The position numbers and the translations under genes were made by a program. 49,573 bases of DNA from Streptomyces mexicanus (GTDB taxonomy: Bacteria > Actinomycetota > Actinomycetes > Streptomycetales > Streptomycetaceae): positions 3,471,737 through 3,521,309 of the forward strand of contig NZ_LR732544.1 of NCBI RefSeq assembly GCF_902506575.1, in the 5' to 3' direction. The notes below the pieces were generated by a model. That model saw only the letters and a list, made by a program, of their open reading frames with translations, made no database searches and was not told where the DNA came from. Within the stretch, counting starts at the first letter, position 1; each line of letters opens with the position of its first letter. Of this stretch, positions 25,378 through 32,830 are shown in pieces.

Positions 25378-26655
25378 TCACTCCGTCACGTCGATCGTGT
25401 ACCGGTTGGTCTCCACACCCGCGGCGGTCACCAGCTGCACCTCGACCCGGCCCGGTTCCACGTCCGCCGGTACGGGGACGGTCAGTGCCGTGTCCGTGGG
25501 GTTGCTGAAGCCGCCGGTGACGGGGACGAGGGGGACGTGGACATGGACCGTGCCGATGCGGACCACCATCCGGGCGAGCCGGTCGGCCCCTTGCGCGCCG
25601 GGCGGGACGAAGCCGGCGCCCCGGATCTCGATGTCGTCGCCGGTGCGGATCGGCGCGTCCAGGTCACCTGCCTCCCGCGCCCGGACCACCGACAGGATCA
25701 CCGGCCGCCCGCCCTCGGCGTACTTGCCCGCCAGGTAGGTCGCCGCCGATACGAGCGCCAGCACCGCCAGGCCCCACGGCAGGTCGGGCAGCTGGTCGGG
25801 GCGCCGGGCCAGCCGGACCGCCGCGAACACCAGGGCCACGGCGTGGATCACGACGTACTGGATGTCCGTGAAGGTGCCGCGTCCGGCGTCGTCGGTGAGC
25901 AGGTCGGCCGCGCGCGGCCGGTCGGCCCGCACCTTCTGCAGCCGCTGCCCGAGCACACGCAGCCCGACCACCCGCCGCACCAGGACCGCGAGGGCGCACA
26001 CCACGGCGAGCACGGTGACCACGCCCGCGCCCCGGTCCAGGTCCAGGCCCGAGAGCAGCGCGTCCCGCTCGGCGTGGTGCGAGGCGGCCGCCAGCCGCCC
26101 CACCAGGACCAGCACCGCGTACACCACGAACAGCACCCAGCCCGCGGCGATGGCACGGGAGGTGGACAGCCGGTTGTCCTCGCCGATGACCGGGGCCAGC
26201 GCGCCGCCCCGGGCGCGGTGGAACCACGACGCGGCCGTCAGCGCCAGGCCGACCACGACCGCCGCGAGCAGGCCCGCCGTCCGCGCGGCGGTCCAGCCCG
26301 CGCCGATCGCCGTCAGCGCCTGCACGAGAAGCAGCAGGACGGCCGCGGCCCACACCGCGCACGCCGTCCAGCGCCACATCCGGCCCAGCCATGCCTCGCC
26401 CTCGGCCCGGCCGCGGGCGGCGACCTCTTCGGCGGACTGGGTCAGTTCCTCCGAGATCCACTGACGGGAGGCCGATGCCGAGTGGGCCACGGCCGTCGGC
26501 AGGCCCTGGCCCGCGGCGAACTCGTCCCGCTTCAGGAGGAACTCGGCCACGGCCCGCCGGTGTCCCGTGCGCGCCCCGTGCGGGCAGTCCCCGCACGTGC
26601 AGCCGCCCGGGTGGGCACCCGCCCCCACGCCGTCCCTCGCTTCCTGCACCGCCAC
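25378..26655 (-). CDS. multi-pass membrane protein with Cys-rich N-terminus, function unknown
   Basis: A 425-residue protein. The N-terminus contains C-T-C-G-D-C-P-H-G, a likely zinc or metal knuckle; then an amphipathic stretch, about seven hydrophobic helices between residues 95 and 315, and a C-terminal soluble domain of about 100 residues (DIEIRGAGFVPPGAQ...VHVHVPLVPVTGGF...DVEPGRVEVQLVTAAGVETNRYTIDV), which looks like an IPT/TIG-type beta-sandwich. I do not recognise the family. It stands alone, flanked by a 212 bp gap to the class II aldolase gene on the same strand. Confidence 0.7.
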   Translation of the reverse strand: MAVQEARDGVGAGAHPGGCTCGDCPHGARTGHRRAVAEFLLKRDEFAAGQGLPTAVAHSASASRQWISEELTQSAEEVAARGRAEGEAWLGRMWRWTACAVWAAAVLLLLVQALTAIGAGWTAARTAGLLAAVVVGLALTAASWFHRARGGALAPVIGEDNRLSTSRAIAAGWVLFVVYAVLVLVGRLAAASHHAERDALLSGLDLDRGAGVVTVLAVVCALAVLVRRVVGLRVLGQRLQKVRADRPRAADLLTDDAGRGTFTDIQYVVIHAVALVFAAVRLARRPDQLPDLPWGLAVLALVSAATYLAGKYAEGGRPVILSVVRAREAGDLDAPIRTGDDIEIRGAGFVPPGAQGADRLARMVVRIGTVHVHVPLVPVTGGFSNPTDTALTVPVPADVEPGRVEVQLVTAAGVETNRYTIDVTE

Positions 26656-26867
26656 GCCCGCTGCCGCCTTCCCCGCCGGTCCGCCACAGTCCCACGGACA
26701 ACACCCGTGCGCCGACAGCGAATTGTGCCCTACCCGGCCCGGTTCGCGTCCGGCCGGTCACCCGCTCTGGTCAGTGCGGGTGAAGCGCGCGCCACCGTGT
26801 TGACCCGGCGACGGGAGCCGCGAGGAGGGCTCCGGACGTTCCGGCGGGGCGAAGGCGCGGTGACGGG

Positions 26868-27662
26868 TCAGCCGAGGAGGTCCGGTTCGCTGCGGGTGAT
26901 GCTCTGCCACAGGGGCTGGTAGTTGATCCAGGCCACCAGGTCCTGGCCGAGCTGTTCACGCGTCGACACCGCGGCCTTGTGGTCGATCAGGACGGGCCGG
27001 CCCGCGGCACGGGCGGTCAGCTGCACCTGGGCGCAGCGTTCCATGGTCAGGAACCACCAGGCGGCCGCGTCCACCGAGTCGCCGACCGTCAGCAGCCCGT
27101 GGTTGCGCAGCACGAGCGCCTTGCGGGAGCCCAGCGTCGCCGCGATCCGGCGGCCCTCCTCGGCGTCCACGGTGACGCCGGTGTAGGAGTCGTAGAGGGC
27201 GTGGTCCTCGTAGAAGGCGCAGCTCTCCTGGGTGAGCGGGTCCAGCAGGTCGCCCAGTGCCGCCAGGGCCCGGCCGTGGACCGTGTGGCAGTGCGCGACG
27301 GCGACGACGTCCGGGCGGGCGGCGTGCACCTGGGCGTGCACGGTGAAGGCGGCCTGGTTGACGTGGTAGCGGCCCTCGACGACCTGCCCGTCCTGGTTGG
27401 CGAGCACCAGGTCGCTCACGGTGACGTGCCCGAAGGGGATGCCGAACGGGTTGACCCAGAAGCAGTCGCTGAACTCGGGGTCGCGGGCGGTGATGTGTCC
27501 GGAGACCCCGTCCTCGAAGCCCTGCCGTCCGAAGAGCCGCAGCGCGCCCGCGAGCCGCTCCTTGCGGTGCCGGCGTTCGTCCTCCACCGAGTCGTGCCGC
27601 GGCGGCATGGCGAACCGCAACTGGTCGGTGGGCAGGGGCTGGGGCCGAGTGGGGCCGTGCAT
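26868..27662 (-). CDS. class II aldolase/adducin family protein
   Basis: A 264-residue protein from ATG 27662 with GGAGG six nt upstream. The fold is that of fuculose-phosphate/ribulose-phosphate aldolases and epimerases: SGHITARDPE near the N-terminus (phosphate/substrate loop), the zinc ligands of VAHCHTVHGRAL, and a third His in NHGLLTVG. These zinc enzymes cleave or epimerise sugar phosphates, and some members are decarboxylases. The neighbours give no pathway, so the substrate is open. It is divergent from the PPOX-fold gene. Confidence 0.85.
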   Translation of the reverse strand: MHGPTRPQPLPTDQLRFAMPPRHDSVEDERRHRKERLAGALRLFGRQGFEDGVSGHITARDPEFSDCFWVNPFGIPFGHVTVSDLVLANQDGQVVEGRYHVNQAAFTVHAQVHAARPDVVAVAHCHTVHGRALAALGDLLDPLTQESCAFYEDHALYDSYTGVTVDAEEGRRIAATLGSRKALVLRNHGLLTVGDSVDAAAWWFLTMERCAQVQLTARAAGRPVLIDHKAAVSTREQLGQDLVAWINYQPLWQSITRSEPDLLG

Positions 27663-27756
27663 GAAGGTCCTCCGGCGGTGGATCGGGTACGGCCGGAAGG
27701 TACCGTCGGTCGGCCGGGAATGGCAGCGGACGGGTGTGAAGATGCCGCGCACCCGA

Positions 27757-27812
27757 CCGAAGGCACTCCGCCGAAGGCACTCCGCCGAAGGCGGCCCGCT
27801 GAAGGCACCCCG
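27757..27812. repeat. 14 bp tandem repeats (4 units)
   Basis: Four head-to-tail copies of CCGAAGGCACTCCG (first two identical, then two with changes) lie in the 270 bp divergent gap between the class II aldolase and PPOX genes. More degenerate copies continue to about 27860, and there is a run of ten C at about 27818. Confidence 0.8.
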
Positions 27813-27887
27813 CCAAGACCCCCCCCCGCAATGGCACCCCGACGAAAGCGCCCCGGCGGAGACGGACGGCCGACCGCGCGCAGCTCT

Positions 27888-27914
27888 GAAACACGACAGA
27901 AGGTGTCCTGTTTC
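27888..27914. promoter_or_regulatory. operator-like dyad upstream of the PPOX gene
   Basis: GAAACACGACA, five bases, TGTCCTGTTTC: an inverted repeat with 11 bp arms and a single mismatch. It overlaps the expected -35 region of a leaderless promoter whose -10 (CACACT, 27920-27925) ends seven bases before the ATG at 27933. A dimeric repressor of the MarR/TetR type is the simplest reading; the protein is not identifiable here. Confidence 0.55.
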
Positions 27915-27932
27915 GGCGCCACACTCTTCCGC

Positions 27933-28406
27933 ATGACGACGAACTGGGCGGCGTTCGCCGCGGTGGAACCCGATCTGGCCGGCACCGTCGAGAAGCGCTT
28001 CGGGGTCTTCCGGCACCACGTCCTGGCGACCGTGCGCAGGGACGGATCGCCCCGCACCAGCGGCCTCGAGGTGGAGTTCTTGCACGGCGAGCTGTGGCTG
28101 GGCATGATGCCGGACTCGCTGAAGGCCCTCGACCTGCGCCGCGACCCGCGCTTCGCGCTGCAGGCGAACCCCGGGGAGGGCACCGGCATGGGCGGCGGGG
28201 ACGTACGGATCTGCGGGCGGGCGGTGGAGGTGACCGACCCGGCGGTGAAGGGCGCGTACGTGAAAGAGGTGGAACCGCCGCAGCCGTTCCACCTCTTCCG
28301 CACCGAGCTGACGGAGGTCGTGCGGACCTACGTCGAGGACGGCCGGTACCTGGTCGTCCAGGTCTGGAAGCCCGGAGAGCCGGTGCGGACCCTCCGGCGG
28401 ACCTGA
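27933..28406 (+). CDS. pyridoxamine 5'-phosphate oxidase-fold (split-barrel flavin/F420) protein
   Basis: A 157-residue protein starting at ATG 27933. Strands typical of the FMN/F420-binding split barrel are visible: FRHHVLATVRRDGSPRTSGLEVEF, GELWLGMMPDSLKALDLRRDPRFAL, and a C-terminal LVVQVWKPG. Members reduce or oxidise small molecules with FMN or F420 or bind haem; the specific cofactor cannot be decided. Probably a leaderless transcript controlled by the dyad just upstream. It ends 19 bp from the convergent end of guaA. Confidence 0.85.
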   Translation: MTTNWAAFAAVEPDLAGTVEKRFGVFRHHVLATVRRDGSPRTSGLEVEFLHGELWLGMMPDSLKALDLRRDPRFALQANPGEGTGMGGGDVRICGRAVEVTDPAVKGAYVKEVEPPQPFHLFRTELTEVVRTYVEDGRYLVVQVWKPGEPVRTLRRT

Positions 28407-28425
28407 CCCCTCACGGCGGGAGGGG

Positions 28426-30006
28426 TCACTCCCACTCGATGGTCCCCGGCGGCTTGGAGGTCACGTCGAGGACGACCCGGTTGACGTCCCGCACCTCGTT
28501 GGTGATCCGGGTGGAGATCCGGGCGAGGACGTCGTACGGCAGGCGCGACCAGTCGGCGGTCATGGCGTCCTCGCTGGACACCGGACGCAGCACGATCGGG
28601 TGGCCGTAGGTGCGGCCGTCGCCCTGGACACCGACGGATCGGACGTCCGCGAGCAGCACCACCGGGCACTGCCAGATGTCCCGGTCCAGACCGGCCGCGG
28701 TCAGCTCCTCGCGGGCGATGGCGTCTGCCTCGCGCAGCAGGTCCAGGCGCTCCTTGGTGACCTCGCCGACGATGCGGATGCCGAGTCCGGGGCCGGGGAA
28801 GGGCTGGCGGTGGACGATCTCCTCCGGCAGGCCCAGCTCCTGGCCGACCATGCGGACCTCGTCCTTGAACAGCTTGCGCAGCGGCTCGATCAGCTTGAAC
28901 TCGAGGTCCTCGGGCAGGCCGCCGACGTTGTGGTGCGACTTGATGTTGGCGGTGCCGGTGCCGCCGCCGGACTCGACGACGTCCGGGTAGAGCGTGCCCT
29001 GCACCAGGAACTCCACGGCCGGGCCCTCGTCGGCGATGATCTCGGCCTGGGCCTGCTCGAAGACCCGGATGAACTCGCGGCCGATGATCTTCCGCTTCTC
29101 CTCGGGGTCCGAGACGCCCTTGAGGGCGGTCAGGAAGCGCTCCTCGGCGTCGACGACCTTCAGCTGCACGCCGGTCGCGGCGACGAAGTCCTTCTCGACC
29201 TGCTCGGTCTCGCCCTTGCGCATCAGGCCGTGGTCGACGTACACGCAGGTCAGCTGGTCGCCGATGGCCTTCTGTACGAGGGCCGCGGCCACCGCGGAGT
29301 CCACGCCGCCGGACAAGCCGCAGATCGCGCGCTTGTCGCCGACCAGCTCGCGGATCGCCTTGACCTGCTCCTCGATGACGTTGCCGGTGGTCCAGTTCGG
29401 CTTCAGGCCCGCGCCGCGGTACAGGAAGTGCTCCAGCACCTGCTGGCCGTGCGTGGAGTGCATGACCTCCGGGTGGTACTGGACGCCGTAGAGCCGCTTG
29501 TCGTCGTTCTCGAACGCGGCGACGGGGACGACGTCCGTGGAGGCCGTCACGGTGAAGCCCTCGGGCGCGGCGGAGCAGGCGTCACCGTGCGACATCCACA
29601 CGTGCTGCTCGGCCGGGGTGCCCTCGAAGAGGGTGGAGGAGGTCTTGGAGACGTGCAGGTCGGTACGGCCGTACTCGCGGGCGCCGCTGTTGTCGACGGT
29701 GCCGCCGAGGGCCTGCGCCATGAGCTGGAAGCCGTAGCACATGCCGAAGACGGGGACTCCGGCCTCGAAGATCTCGCGGTCGAGGCGGGGAGCGCCCTCC
29801 TCGTACACGGACGAGGGGCCGCCGGAGAGGATGATCGCCGCCGGGTTCTTGGCGAGCATCTCCGACACCGGCATGGTGCTCGGCACGATCTCGCTGTAGA
29901 CCCGGGCCTCGCGGACGCGACGGGCGATGAGCTGGGCGTACTGCGCGCCGAAGTCGACGACCAGAACGGTGTCGGGGGCGGCGGCAGCGGGGGTCGCAGA
30001 TGACAC
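28426..30006 (-). CDS. guaA: GMP synthase (glutamine-hydrolysing)
   Basis: A 526-residue protein from GTG 30006, with GGAAGG six nt upstream; the open frame continues far upstream without homology. The N-terminal class I glutamine amidotransferase has the Cys of [11 protein letters not shown] and the His of YGVQYHPEV. The ATP-pyrophosphatase domain shows the P-loop [13 protein letters not shown], and the C-terminal dimerisation domain ends [13 protein letters not shown]. It converts XMP, ATP and glutamine to GMP in purine synthesis. It is divergent from the chorismate mutase gene and its leader across about 160 bp. Confidence 0.97.
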   Translation of the reverse strand: MSSATPAAAAPDTVLVVDFGAQYAQLIARRVREARVYSEIVPSTMPVSEMLAKNPAAIILSGGPSSVYEEGAPRLDREIFEAGVPVFGMCYGFQLMAQALGGTVDNSGAREYGRTDLHVSKTSSTLFEGTPAEQHVWMSHGDACSAAPEGFTVTASTDVVPVAAFENDDKRLYGVQYHPEVMHSTHGQQVLEHFLYRGAGLKPNWTTGNVIEEQVKAIRELVGDKRAICGLSGGVDSAVAAALVQKAIGDQLTCVYVDHGLMRKGETEQVEKDFVAATGVQLKVVDAEERFLTALKGVSDPEEKRKIIGREFIRVFEQAQAEIIADEGPAVEFLVQGTLYPDVVESGGGTGTANIKSHHNVGGLPEDLEFKLIEPLRKLFKDEVRMVGQELGLPEEIVHRQPFPGPGLGIRIVGEVTKERLDLLREADAIAREELTAAGLDRDIWQCPVVLLADVRSVGVQGDGRTYGHPIVLRPVSSEDAMTADWSRLPYDVLARISTRITNEVRDVNRVVLDVTSKPPGTIEWE

Positions 30007-30130
30007 GGGTTGCCTTCCGGCGGCTGGGCGGGGGTTTCTGCTGTCCGATTCTACCGAGGTGGCGGCGGAGCCCTGGCCGGGTTGCCGGTGCGCGGGCCCG
30101 ACCGTCGCGCATCTCACGATCCGGGCCGGG

Positions 30131-30159
30131 TTGGACGCCCGCGGCGAGCAGGGCATACT
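30131..30159 (+). promoter_or_regulatory. sigma-70-type promoter of the chorismate mutase leader
   Basis: TTGGAC (30131-30136), 17 bases, CATACT (30154-30159). Six bases later comes the ATG of the leader peptide, so the transcript should begin at or next to that ATG and be leaderless. Confidence 0.7.
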
Positions 30160-30165
30160 GGCCGC

Positions 30166-30237
30166 ATGCTCCAGCACCAGACCTACGTCTTTACCTATGG
30201 CAACCGGCCCGCCGGCTGCCATGGTCGTGCTGCTTGA
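30166..30237 (+). CDS. 23-residue leader peptide with Tyr-Val-Phe-Thr-Tyr core
   Basis: A tiny open frame ATG to TGA whose residues 7-11 are Y-V-F-T-Y. The Phe codon is TTT and the second Tyr codon is TAT, both very rare in this genome. Downstream come a G/C-rich hairpin-forming segment (30199-30220, GGCAACCGGC with GCCGGCTGCC), the stop codon, and an intrinsic terminator before the chorismate mutase gene. This is the layout of an amino-acid attenuator: ribosome stalling at Tyr/Phe codons when aromatic amino acids are short would favour a structure that prevents the terminator. I know of leader peptides of this kind in actinobacteria for Trp and branched-chain genes; one for chorismate mutase is inferred from this sequence alone. 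Confidence 0.7.
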   Translation: MLQHQTYVFTYGNRPAGCHGRAA

Positions 30238-30256
30238 GCAACTGACAAGCGACTTC

Positions 30257-30299
30257 CCAGGCGCCCCGGGCCGACAAGGTCCGGGGCGCCTGGCGTTTT
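30257..30299 (+). terminator. intrinsic terminator of the chorismate mutase leader (attenuator)
   Basis: A perfect 13 bp stem (CCAGGCGCCCCGG and its complement) with an 11-base loop is followed directly by CGTTTT. It starts 19 bases after the leader stop codon and ends about 47 bases before the GTG of the chorismate mutase gene. A T-run is unusual for Streptomyces terminators and fits a regulated one. Confidence 0.85.
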
Positions 30300-30345
30300 C
30301 CGGGCCCTGCCGTTCCGGGGCACCCCGTCCGACGAGGAGCCCCCT

Positions 30346-30732
30346 GTGACCGCCACCACCGACACGAGCACCACCCGCCCGAACGCCGTCACCCCGAGCG
30401 CCGTCACCGGCGCCTCCCCCGCGACCGCCGCCGTCCCGAGCGCCGTCCGCGCGACGGCCGTCGACGCGACCGGGGCCCGTACGCCCGAGGCCGCCGACGC
30501 GATCACCGGCGCCCGCGAGCGCATCGACGCGCTCGACGACCGGATCATCGGCCTGATCCAGGAGCGGATGGCCGTCTCCGCCGTCATCCAGGAGGCCCGG
30601 ATCTCCTCGGGCGGTCGGCGCGTGAACCTCTCCCGCGAGATGGAGATCCTGGGCCACTACCGGGACGCGCTCGGCAAGCCGGGCACGGCCCTGGCGATGA
30701 CCCTGCTGGAGCTGTGCCGCGGCAAGATCTGA
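30346..30732 (+). CDS. chorismate mutase, AroQ type
   Basis: A 128-residue protein from GTG 30346 with GAGGAG seven nt upstream. The first ~45 residues are a disordered Ala/Thr/Val-rich extension; then comes a single AroQ helix bundle of about 80 residues ([46 protein letters not shown]), with the catalytic Arg and Lys/Gln positions of the monofunctional class. It turns chorismate into prephenate, the branch point to Phe and Tyr, matching the Tyr/Phe codons of its leader. After the stop there is a palindrome CCCCGTACGGGG within a longer GAGCCC...GGGCTC hairpin (30731-30757) that may be its terminator. Confidence 0.92.
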   Translation: MTATTDTSTTRPNAVTPSAVTGASPATAAVPSAVRATAVDATGARTPEAADAITGARERIDALDDRIIGLIQERMAVSAVIQEARISSGGRRVNLSREMEILGHYRDALGKPGTALAMTLLELCRGKI

Positions 30733-31636
30733 GCCCGCGCCTCCCCCGTACGGGGCTCTCACCCGTCCGGCGCGTGACCGCCGCGCGCGCCGGGTCGTTG
30801 GTCCCGGTGTCCGTGCCAGCCAGGGGCGGGCCCGACAGAACCACGCGTGGCTCTCTGGAGCGATGAGGCGTACGGATCGTGCTGTGCGCCGTGGGACCTC
30901 GCTCCAGGGAAGTGACCGGACGGCAGGGGACAGCAGCCCGGTCACCCAGAGAACGGTCGGCCCCGGGGACGCCCGGGGCCGACCGGCGGGCGTAGCCGAC
31001 CAGCGGGCTCAGACGGCCGGCGAGCACAGCCGGCCGACGGGCACAAACGACCGGCGGGCATCGACGGACACAGCCGACACGACGGATGCAGCCGGCCCGA
31101 CGGACAGAGCCGACCGGCGGAAATACAGAAATATGCACGAGGTCGGGTCAAACGGTTGCGGACGCCGCGATCTTGCAGCACGATGCCTGGCAAGCCCACC
31201 GCTCCACGGCCCCGAGCCGGCGAACCGCACCGCGGTGCACCGTCCGACCGCCAAAGGTCGAGACCACGCACGCGCCCTGTGTGCGCCGGGGCGCCGCCCC
31301 GGAGCGACTGCGGGTGGAAACAGCGGCGCAACCCCCCGGCGCCGCTCTCCGGCACCGGCGCTGCCCTGACGTCGGTGCTGACGGACGAAGGGTCCCGCGG
31401 CTCCGGTGCCGCGGGGCCCTTCGCACCTCGTCTCCCACCGTCGACTCACCACGCTCGACTCACCACCGATCTCGTGTGACGCACGCCACATGAGAATTCA
31501 GTAAAGATCAGTGCAACCCTGCGCGGGTTCCCCGGGTCACACCACCTGAACGAGGCCCACACCCGCGCCGCCACGCGGAGGCCCACCAGCACCCGTACCG
31601 CGACACCCGTGGTACGCCGGACTTCCCGAGGTCTTC
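30733..31636. other. 904 bp non-coding region
   Basis: I find no protein gene here: long open frames have Arg/Thr/Pro-rich shadow composition and no ribosome binding sites. From about 30970 to 31125 the sequence is a string of degenerate repeats around CCGACnGGCACA/GACGGACACAGCC. Two further structures stand out: a CCGGGGC-GCC-GCCCCGG hairpin at 31286-31302 and the long hairpin at 31386-31423. The last 150 bp hold the promoter and leader of the LAETG protein. A structured small RNA ending at the hairpin is possible. Confidence 0.45.
31386..31423. terminator. long hairpin, probable terminator
   Basis: A 16 bp stem (CGAAGGGTCCCGCGGC against its complement, one G-U wobble) with a 6-base loop. 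It lies far from any coding stop: 650 bp after chorismate mutase and 210 bp before the LAETG gene, so it ends either a long 3' untranslated region or an unannotated small RNA. Confidence 0.65.
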
Positions 31637-32755
31637 ATGAAGTTTCGCCGCGCCATGGTCACCGCGGCCGCGACGGCCGTCATAGCCCCCGTCGCGCTGC
31701 TGTCGGCCCCGGCCGCGTTCGCGTCCGACGAGCACAACGCCTCGACGAGCGCCGGCGCCTCCGCCGGCGAGTCCTCCGCCGCGGACCAGTCCTCTCAGTC
31801 CTCCGACCAGTCCGGAAGCAACACCGGGACCGGCACCGGAAGCGACACCCAGGACGACAGCGGGTCGGACACCGACCAGACCGGAACCGGGAACGGGTCG
31901 GACACCGGCCAGAACGGTTCCGACACCGCGTCGGACTCCGCGAGCGCCTCCGCGTCCGCGTCCGCCTCCGCCTCCGCCTCCACGGAGCCCTCGGCGGGGC
32001 CGAGCAGTTCCTCGCCGCGCCCCTCCGACTCGGCGGAGCCCACCGAGGAACCCTCCGACGAGCCGACCGACATTCCCGGCATCTGCCAGGAGGACGCCGA
32101 CTACACGTCGAAGCTGCACAACCGACTCAACGGCCTGCCGGGCAAGATCGCGGCGGGCAGCGGCTGGCACGGGTTCACGCTCTCCGTGGAGAACCCCACG
32201 AAGACCAGTGCCAAGGACGTCATCTTCTACGCGGGGGTCGGTCCCAACGACCCCGACGCCCCCTACGCCTTCAAGGCCAGCCAGGTCCAGCTGCAGGTGA
32301 AGACCGACGGGGTGTGGACCGACATCACGGACGGCGAGGGCCACTCCGCGGGCTTCCTCGACCTCACCGACATCGCCGGCGGCAAGACGGTCACCTACCA
32401 GCTGCGCCTGAACGTCAAGGCGAGCGCGCCGATCGGCGAGGGTCTGACCATCGGCGGCGGCGTGTACTTCGACGAGGACGCGAACTGCCTCAGCGCGGAC
32501 GACGCCTCCTACGTCATCCAGATCGTCGCGCCCGGCAGCGACACCGGCGGCGCCGCGCCGCAGGAGGGCGGCAAGGTCCCGCTGCCGACCGAGAAGCCGA
32601 ACCAGAACAACACCCGCAACGTGACCGGCACGCTCGCCGAGACCGGTTCCAGCTCCATGCTGCCGACCATCGGGCTCGTCGGCGGGGTCGCGGTCGTCGT
32701 CGGCGCCGGTGCGCTCTTCACCGTCCGCCGCCGCAGGAGTGGTGCGGACGCGTAA
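31637..32755 (+). CDS. cell-wall anchored surface protein with LAETG sortase signal
   Basis: A 372-residue protein with an N-terminal signal peptide (MKFRRAMVTAAATAVIAPVALLSAPAAFA), a Ser/Thr/Asp/Gly-rich low-complexity stretch (about 35-145), a globular beta-rich domain (about 150-300, with SGWHGFTLSVENPT and KTVTYQLRLNVKA), and the C-terminal sorting signal: LAETG, a hydrophobic helix and RRRR. LAETG is the motif used by class E sortases of Streptomyces, so the protein should be linked to peptidoglycan. The spacer would carry the globular domain through the wall. Its ligand is unknown. Confidence 0.9.
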   Translation: MKFRRAMVTAAATAVIAPVALLSAPAAFASDEHNASTSAGASAGESSAADQSSQSSDQSGSNTGTGTGSDTQDDSGSDTDQTGTGNGSDTGQNGSDTASDSASASASASASASASTEPSAGPSSSSPRPSDSAEPTEEPSDEPTDIPGICQEDADYTSKLHNRLNGLPGKIAAGSGWHGFTLSVENPTKTSAKDVIFYAGVGPNDPDAPYAFKASQVQLQVKTDGVWTDITDGEGHSAGFLDLTDIAGGKTVTYQLRLNVKASAPIGEGLTIGGGVYFDEDANCLSADDASYVIQIVAPGSDTGGAAPQEGGKVPLPTEKPNQNNTRNVTGTLAETGSSSMLPTIGLVGGVAVVVGAGALFTVRRRRSGADA

Positions 32756-32777
32756 CGCGTTTCCTCACCCGCACGAC

Positions 32778-32819
32778 GAGAAGGACCTGCGCCAGGAGGG
32801 GGGCGCAGGTCCTTCTCGC
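32778..32819. terminator. bidirectional terminator between the LAETG and GMC genes
   Basis: A perfect 17 bp stem (CGAGAAGGACCTGCGCC and its complement) with an 8-base loop between two convergent genes. Confidence 0.9.
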
Positions 32820-32830
32820 GCTGGTGCCTG

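Noticed and set aside
30863..31369. 168-codon open frame in the 904 bp gap
   Set aside because: Shadow-like composition, repeat-derived sequence, no ribosome binding site or recognisable domain.
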